This document shows positions 15,031 through 18,918 of a stretch of 18,918 nucleotides of DNA, piece by piece. Each line of letters starts with the position of its first letter. The first letter of the stretch is position 1. A program made the translations under genes and the position numbers. The notes beneath the pieces are model-generated. The model worked only from the letters and a program-made list of their open reading frames with translations, did no database searches and had not been told where the DNA came from. This stretch comes from Bacteroidales bacterium (GTDB lineage Bacteria; Bacteroidota; Bacteroidia; Bacteroidales; DYOH01), in assembly GCA_030632545.1 (NCBI GenBank), contig DAOVUO010000008.1:1-18918 (forward strand), written 5' to 3'.

Positions 15031-15038
15031 CAAAATTA
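15031..15038 (-). promoter_or_regulatory. Putative -7 box of the DUF62-ABM gene pair
   Basis: On the minus strand TAATTTTG (15038 down to 15031) matches TAnnTTTG and lies 53 bases upstream of the DUF62-family ATG. No TTG is visible at the -33 spacing. It is only 3 bases from the oppositely oriented phoH -7 box. Confidence 0.35.
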
Positions 15039-15048
15039 TAGATTATTT

Positions 15049-16035
15049 ATGACGGAAAAAATAATTTATTTAAACCATATTAATCCTGTTTTGATTTATG
15101 GTGTAAATGACAGCAAACTTGGGCGAATAAAAAATCTTTTCCCTAAGCTAAAAATTGTAGCACGAGGCGAAATTATTAAAATTACTGGTGATATAAGTGA
15201 AGTAGTTCGTTTTGAAGAGCGAATTAATGTTGTAGTAGAGCATTATCAAAAGTATAATTCCTTATCTGAAGAACAATTTGAAGAGCTTTTTTTTGATGAT
15301 TCTATTAAGGAGATTAAAGGCTCTATACCTTCCGATGTAATCATATACACAACAACGGGGAAGCAAATTAAGGCTCGAACAAAAAATCAAAAGGTATTTG
15401 TAGATAAGGCAGTTTCGAACGATTTGCTTTTTGCAATAGGCCCTGCAGGAACTGGTAAAACTTATATTGCAATTGCGCTTGCGGTTAAAGCTCTAAAAAA
15501 TAGAGAAGTTCGGAAAATTATTTTAACTCGTCCTGCTGTAGAGGCAGGCGAGCACCTTGGGTTTTTACCTGGCGATATGAAAGATAAGCTTGACCCGTAC
15601 TTACAGCCTTTATACGATGCCTTACACGATATGATTCCACCCAAACGATTGGCGGATTATTTGGAAGATAATATTATTCAAATAGCACCAATTGCTTTTA
15701 TGCGAGGTAGAACGCTTGATAATGCTTTTGTTATTCTTGATGAAGCACAAAATGCTACTGTAAATCAGTTGAAAATGTTTTTAACACGAATGGGGGCAAA
15801 TTCAAAATTTGTAGTAACTGGGGATTTAACTCAAATTGATTTGCCTAATAGACGAAATTCTGGATTAATGCATTCGCAGCGTATTTTGAACGGAATTAAA
15901 GGAATTTCGATAATTAAATTTGATATTACTGATATTGTTAGACATAATCTAGTAAAACATATCGTTACGGCTTACGATAAGTTGCAAGAAGAATTTATTG
16001 AGGATAATTTGAATAAAAGGGAGAATAATAAATGA
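15049..16035 (+). CDS. phoH: PhoH-like ATPase
   Basis: Cytosolic ATP-binding protein of the PhoH (PhoL/YbeZ) family, linked in other bacteria to RNA metabolism and phosphate stress; its exact reaction is not settled. With the ATG at 15049 the product has 328 residues, typical of the family. Walker A is GPAGTGKT (131-138), Walker B is ILDEAQNA (229-236) and the sensor-like segment is GDLTQIDLP (258-266). A KH-like N-terminal region of about 100 residues precedes the ATPase core. An in-frame GTG at 15016 would add 11 residues, but it overlaps the predicted promoter, so the ATG is preferred. The stop overlaps the purC ATG (ATGA), implying translational coupling. No ybeY is present in the window. 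Confidence 0.95.
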   Translation: MTEKIIYLNHINPVLIYGVNDSKLGRIKNLFPKLKIVARGEIIKITGDISEVVRFEERINVVVEHYQKYNSLSEEQFEELFFDDSIKEIKGSIPSDVIIYTTTGKQIKARTKNQKVFVDKAVSNDLLFAIGPAGTGKTYIAIALAVKALKNREVRKIILTRPAVEAGEHLGFLPGDMKDKLDPYLQPLYDALHDMIPPKRLADYLEDNIIQIAPIAFMRGRTLDNAFVILDEAQNATVNQLKMFLTRMGANSKFVVTGDLTQIDLPNRRNSGLMHSQRILNGIKGISIIKFDITDIVRHNLVKHIVTAYDKLQEEFIEDNLNKRENNK

Positions 16036-16970
16036 ATGCTTTAGTAGAAACTAAATTTAATTTACTTGGTCAAAAATCTTTTTACAAAGGGAAAGTAAGA
16101 GATGTTTACAATATTAATGATGAATTATTAGTGATGGTTGTAAGTGACAGAATTTCGGCATTTGATAAAGTTTTGCCAAAAGGAATTCCTTTTAAAGGAC
16201 AAATCCTAAATCAAATTGCAGCCAAATTTTTAGATGCGACTGCCGATATTGTTCCAAATTGGAAAATTGATGTGCCCGATCCAAATGTTACAGTAGGACA
16301 TTTTGTAGATACTTTTCCTATAGAAATGATAATCAGAGGATATTTAACAGGAAGTTCGTGGAGAGCATATAAAGCAGGCGAAAGAGAAATCTCGGGCGTT
16401 AAAATTCCAGAAGGAATGAAAGAGCATCAGCGGTTTGAAACACCAATAATAACGCCTACTACGAAGGAAGATATTGGGCATGACGAAAATATCTCAAAAG
16501 AGGAAATTATTAAGCAAAATCTGGTTTCGGCTGATGATTATGCTTTGCTTGAAAAATATACTGCTAAATTATTTGAACGTGGAAGCAAAATGGCTAAGGA
16601 CAGAGGTTTAATATTAGTAGATACTAAGTATGAATTTGGCAAAAGGGATGGGAAAATTTATTTAATTGATGAAATTCATACACCAGATTCATCACGCTAT
16701 TTTATTTCAGAAAGTTATCAAGAGCTATTTGATAAAGGAGAGTCACAAAGACAGTTGTCGAAAGAATTTGTTCGTGAATGGCTGATGGAACAGGGTTTTA
16801 CTGGCGATGAAGGACAAAAATTGCCTGAAATGACTGATGAGTTTGTGCAGCAAGTATCCGAAAGATATATTGAGTTGTACGAGAAGATAACAGGTGAGAA
16901 ATTTATTCCTGCTAATGTGGAGAATATTGTAGAAAGAGTAGAGACCAATTTGATAGAATATTTAAAATAA
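16032..16970 (+). CDS. purC: Phosphoribosylaminoimidazole-succinocarboxamide synthase (SAICAR synthetase)
   Basis: Purine biosynthesis enzyme that joins CAIR with aspartate using ATP to form SAICAR. The 312 residues fit the longer form known from Bacteroidota and yeast Ade1 rather than the roughly 240-residue E. coli form. Motifs: YKGKVRDVY at 18-26 (ATP-binding glycine loop), SDRISAFD at 38-45 (substrate site), IIRGYLTGSSWRAY at 100-113, and TPTTK at 141-145. The ATG overlaps the phoH stop and pyk begins 20 bases after its own stop, so it is the middle gene of a three-gene operon. No other purine genes are nearby. Confidence 0.98.
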   Translation: MNALVETKFNLLGQKSFYKGKVRDVYNINDELLVMVVSDRISAFDKVLPKGIPFKGQILNQIAAKFLDATADIVPNWKIDVPDPNVTVGHFVDTFPIEMIIRGYLTGSSWRAYKAGEREISGVKIPEGMKEHQRFETPIITPTTKEDIGHDENISKEEIIKQNLVSADDYALLEKYTAKLFERGSKMAKDRGLILVDTKYEFGKRDGKIYLIDEIHTPDSSRYFISESYQELFDKGESQRQLSKEFVREWLMEQGFTGDEGQKLPEMTDEFVQQVSERYIELYEKITGEKFIPANVENIVERVETNLIEYLK

Positions 16971-16990
16971 TTAAAACTAAAACATAACAG

Positions 16991-18406
16991 ATGCGTAAGT
17001 TAACAAAAATTGTTGCAACAATTTCAGATAAAAAGTGTGATGTAGCTTTTTTGAAAGAATTATATGATGCAGGATTGGATGTGGTGCGATTAAATTCAGC
17101 TCATCAAACACCAGAACAAGCAAAAAAAGTAATTAAGAATGTTCGTGCAGTAAGTGAAAAAATTGCCATTTTAGTGGATACTAAAGGCCCCGAAATTCGT
17201 ACAACTAAGAGCGATGAGAAAATTCATTTTGAGACTGGTGAAATAGTGAAATTTAAAGGAGATACCGAGGCGGTTTTATCAAAAGAATGCATTTATGTGA
17301 ATTTTAATGATTTTGTTGTTGATATTCCAGTTGGTGCTTCGATATTAATAGATGATGGCGAAATTGAGTTTAAAGTTATTGAGAAAAAAGGTGGATACTT
17401 GATTACCGAAGTTAAAAACGATGGCGAAGTAGGTGGACGCAACAGTGTAAATGTGCCTAGTGTACATATTCGACTTCCAAGTATTAGCAGAAAAGATAGG
17501 AAATTTATTGAAATGGCTATTGAGGAAGATTTAGAATTTATTGCACATTCATTTGTTCGTAATGGAGATGATATTGTTGCTATTCAAAGTATTTTAGATA
17601 CTTATGGTAGTGAAATCAAGATTATTGCAAAAATTGAAAATCAACAAGGTGTAGATAATCTCGATGATATTTTAGATCATTCTTACGGCATTATGATAGC
17701 ACGTGGTGATTTAGGAATTGAAATACCTGCTGAGCGGATTCCATCTATACAAAAAAAAATAGGTAGAAAGTGCATTGCACGCCGAAAAACAGTTATTGTA
17801 GCCACACAAATGCTGCATTCAATGATTGAAAATCCACGTCCTACACGTGCAGAGGTAAGCGATGTAGCTAATGCTATTTATGATGGAACAGATGCAATTA
17901 TGCTTAGTGGCGAAACTGCTTATGGTGAATATCCTGTTGAGTCTGTAAAAATTATGACTAAAATTGCCAAAGAAGTTGAGAAGTTAAAGAAAAAATTTGT
18001 GGATATTCCTAAAGAAAAATCTCATGTTTCCATACCAGTATATTTGGCTAAATCTGCTGTTAAAGCTACTTTAAGGATTGATTCTAAGGGGATTATTGCA
18101 GATAGTATTCAGGGGTCAACGGTGAGGAATATTGCGTCGTATAGAGGCCGAAAACCTGTTTTTGCTATGTGTTATAGTAAAAAGCTGATGAGGCGATTAT
18201 CTCTTGTTTATGGTGTATATGCTCATTTTATGGAAAAAAATGTATCTACTGACGAATTTCTTTACAAAGCTGTTGAGATTATCCAGAAAGAAGAAAATGT
18301 TAAGGATTCTGACCAATTAGTTGTTGTTGCTGGTAACTTTGGTCCTGGTGTTGGTGCTAGTTTTTTGGAAATTGGTACGGCAGAGAATCTGAAGAAAAGA
18401 TTGTAA
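16991..18406 (+). CDS. pyk: Pyruvate kinase
   Basis: Final glycolytic enzyme, transferring phosphate from phosphoenolpyruvate to ADP. It has 471 residues: an A/B barrel with inserted B domain (about 72-160) and a C-terminal regulatory domain (about 340-471). Key sites: RLNSAH at 33-38 (the family usually has RxNFSHG), DTKGPEIRT at 63-71, the catalytic lysine in AKIENQQG with Lys214 and metal-binding Glu216, ARGDLGIE at 237-244 with Asp240, and ATQMLHSMIENPRPTRAE at 271-288. Glu68 in KGPEIR is the residue associated with potassium-dependent enzymes. No extra PEP-utiliser C-terminal domain is present. Last gene of the phoH-purC-pyk cluster; a hairpin terminator follows 19 bases after the stop. 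Confidence 0.97.
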   Translation: MRKLTKIVATISDKKCDVAFLKELYDAGLDVVRLNSAHQTPEQAKKVIKNVRAVSEKIAILVDTKGPEIRTTKSDEKIHFETGEIVKFKGDTEAVLSKECIYVNFNDFVVDIPVGASILIDDGEIEFKVIEKKGGYLITEVKNDGEVGGRNSVNVPSVHIRLPSISRKDRKFIEMAIEEDLEFIAHSFVRNGDDIVAIQSILDTYGSEIKIIAKIENQQGVDNLDDILDHSYGIMIARGDLGIEIPAERIPSIQKKIGRKCIARRKTVIVATQMLHSMIENPRPTRAEVSDVANAIYDGTDAIMLSGETAYGEYPVESVKIMTKIAKEVEKLKKKFVDIPKEKSHVSIPVYLAKSAVKATLRIDSKGIIADSIQGSTVRNIASYRGRKPVFAMCYSKKLMRRLSLVYGVYAHFMEKNVSTDEFLYKAVEIIQKEENVKDSDQLVVVAGNFGPGVGASFLEIGTAENLKKRL

Positions 18407-18424
18407 TAAATGTATTCAGATATC

Positions 18425-18452
18425 AAAGGTGTTCAATTATTTGAACTCCTTT
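18425..18452 (+). terminator. Rho-independent terminator after pyk
   Basis: AAAGG (18425-18429) and GTTCAA (18431-18436) pair with TTGAAC (18441-18446) and CCTTT (18448-18452), with one T-T mismatch and a TTAT loop. AT-rich ATTTATGTTTATT follows. Its position just after the pyk stop fits the end of the phoH-purC-pyk transcript. Confidence 0.8.
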
Positions 18453-18554
18453 ATTTATGTTTATTAGTGACAATTGAAAGAAAATACCAATTTTTCATAA
18501 AAACATGTGTTTTTTTGCGAAAATTAAATTTTGATGGTTCTACTACTATTTTGA

Positions 18555-18780
18555 TTAACTGTCGTCTACTAAAAAAATAGACGCTGCACTAAATTGTTCT
18601 TTTAGGTATTTTAACTGGCCATTTATTGTCTTGTAATCAAGTTTGTTTCCTTAAAACGCTTCTATTTTTAATGGGAAACTATTGTTATCTGTAATTAGTT
18701 AGATGGTTATTTGCTTTTACCTTTTTGCTATCCCTGTTATAGCCAAATGCTGAAATTGTATTGTTATAAACATACTTACT
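18555..18780 (-). pseudogene. Decayed IS transposase fragment (IS1634-like DDE family)
   Basis: No intact gene lies between 18453 and 18918, but minus-strand translation shows a broken transposase core. From 18780 one frame reads ...NNTISAFGYNRDSKK and stops matching at 18721. Shifted by one base it continues KQITI-stop-LITDNNSFPLKIEAF-stop-GNKLDYKTI, then QLKYLKEQF, ending at VDDS-stop (18555). This matches, from memory, the core of IS1634-type transposases: GYNRDGKKGKKQIVIGLL, then a short turn, PxxVEVFEGN, a KT or DTKT segment, an LKERF helix and VxDRGM. The two internal TAA codons (18699-18701 and 18651-18653) stand where Gly and Glu are normally found, as expected of point decay. The N-terminus and the C-terminal part are not recognisable. 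The flanks 18453-18554 and 18781-18918 showed nothing else beyond a short GTTATT/AATAAC dyad at 18857-18871. Confidence 0.7.
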
Positions 18781-18918
18781 CAAATACTCGTGCGCAATAC
18801 TCCTTTAGTAGTATAATTTCATTGTTTTTTTTATCTTGCAGGTACTAACTAGGGGCGTTATTTATAATAACATCCGTTTACGTGTCTAGTAAGCAGGAAG
18901 TAGTGGAGTTAAATAGCC

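Noticed and set aside
18459..18555. Minus-strand run of about 30 codons without stops after the transposase relic
   Set aside because: No start codon in a useful place, no resemblance to the transposase C-terminus and overlap with low-complexity A/T runs; treated as chance.
18600..18875. Integron attC-like elements (GTTAGAT at 18698, GGGGCGTTAT near 18852)
   Set aside because: No properly spaced RYYYAAC partner and no long imperfect palindrome; the region is better explained as decayed transposase sequence plus AT-rich DNA.
1..18918. CRISPR array, tRNA or rRNA genes, phage genes
   Set aside because: No regularly spaced direct repeats and no recognisable tRNA, rRNA or phage structural sequence was seen on reading both strands.

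Overview
This window is an AT-rich chromosomal segment, almost certainly from the phylum Bacteroidota. The evidence is the set of close homologues recognised from memory, the complete nqrABCDEF set with an apbE partner, the lack of strong Shine-Dalgarno sequences, and several promoter-like sites of the Bacteroidota type (TAnnTTTG at about -7, with TTG about 19-20 bases upstream). Gene density is high and most genes are housekeeping. No phage, CRISPR array, tRNA or rRNA was seen.

Left part (1-5612). A TauE/SafE-family permease is cut by the left edge (1-500, minus). It lies downstream of glyA (serine hydroxymethyltransferase), with a strong hairpin between them. Divergent from glyA is a CLC-family chloride transporter or channel with a C-terminal CBS pair (plus). 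Its 3' end overlaps tail-to-tail a 69-residue membrane protein. Two tandem, related short-chain dehydrogenases follow on the minus strand.

Centre (5692-12807). This is the sodium-translocating NADH:quinone oxidoreductase operon, nqrABCDEF, transcribed leftward from a good Bacteroidota-type promoter at 12777-12807 and ended by a rho-independent terminator at 6842-6882. Directly after the terminator comes apbE, the FMN transferase expected to flavinylate the threonines seen in NqrB (T220) and NqrC (T212). The annotated N-terminus of apbE is doubtful.

Right part (12973-18406). mazG, an ABM-fold monooxygenase-like gene and a SAM hydroxide adenosyltransferase-family gene (DUF62) lie on the minus strand. 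The latter two overlap by 11 bases. A compact divergent promoter region separates them from a plus-strand cluster phoH-purC-pyk, in which the phoH stop overlaps the purC start and pyk follows after 20 bases. A terminator follows pyk.

The last 460 bases hold no intact gene, but on the minus strand they contain a decayed transposase fragment resembling the IS1634-type DDE family, with a frameshift and nonsense codons. I did not find a convincing new multi-gene system. The items most worth a second look are this IS relic, the apbE start, the divergent triad residues of the DUF62 protein, the back-to-back -7 boxes at 15020-15038, and the missing internal proton glutamate in the CLC protein.
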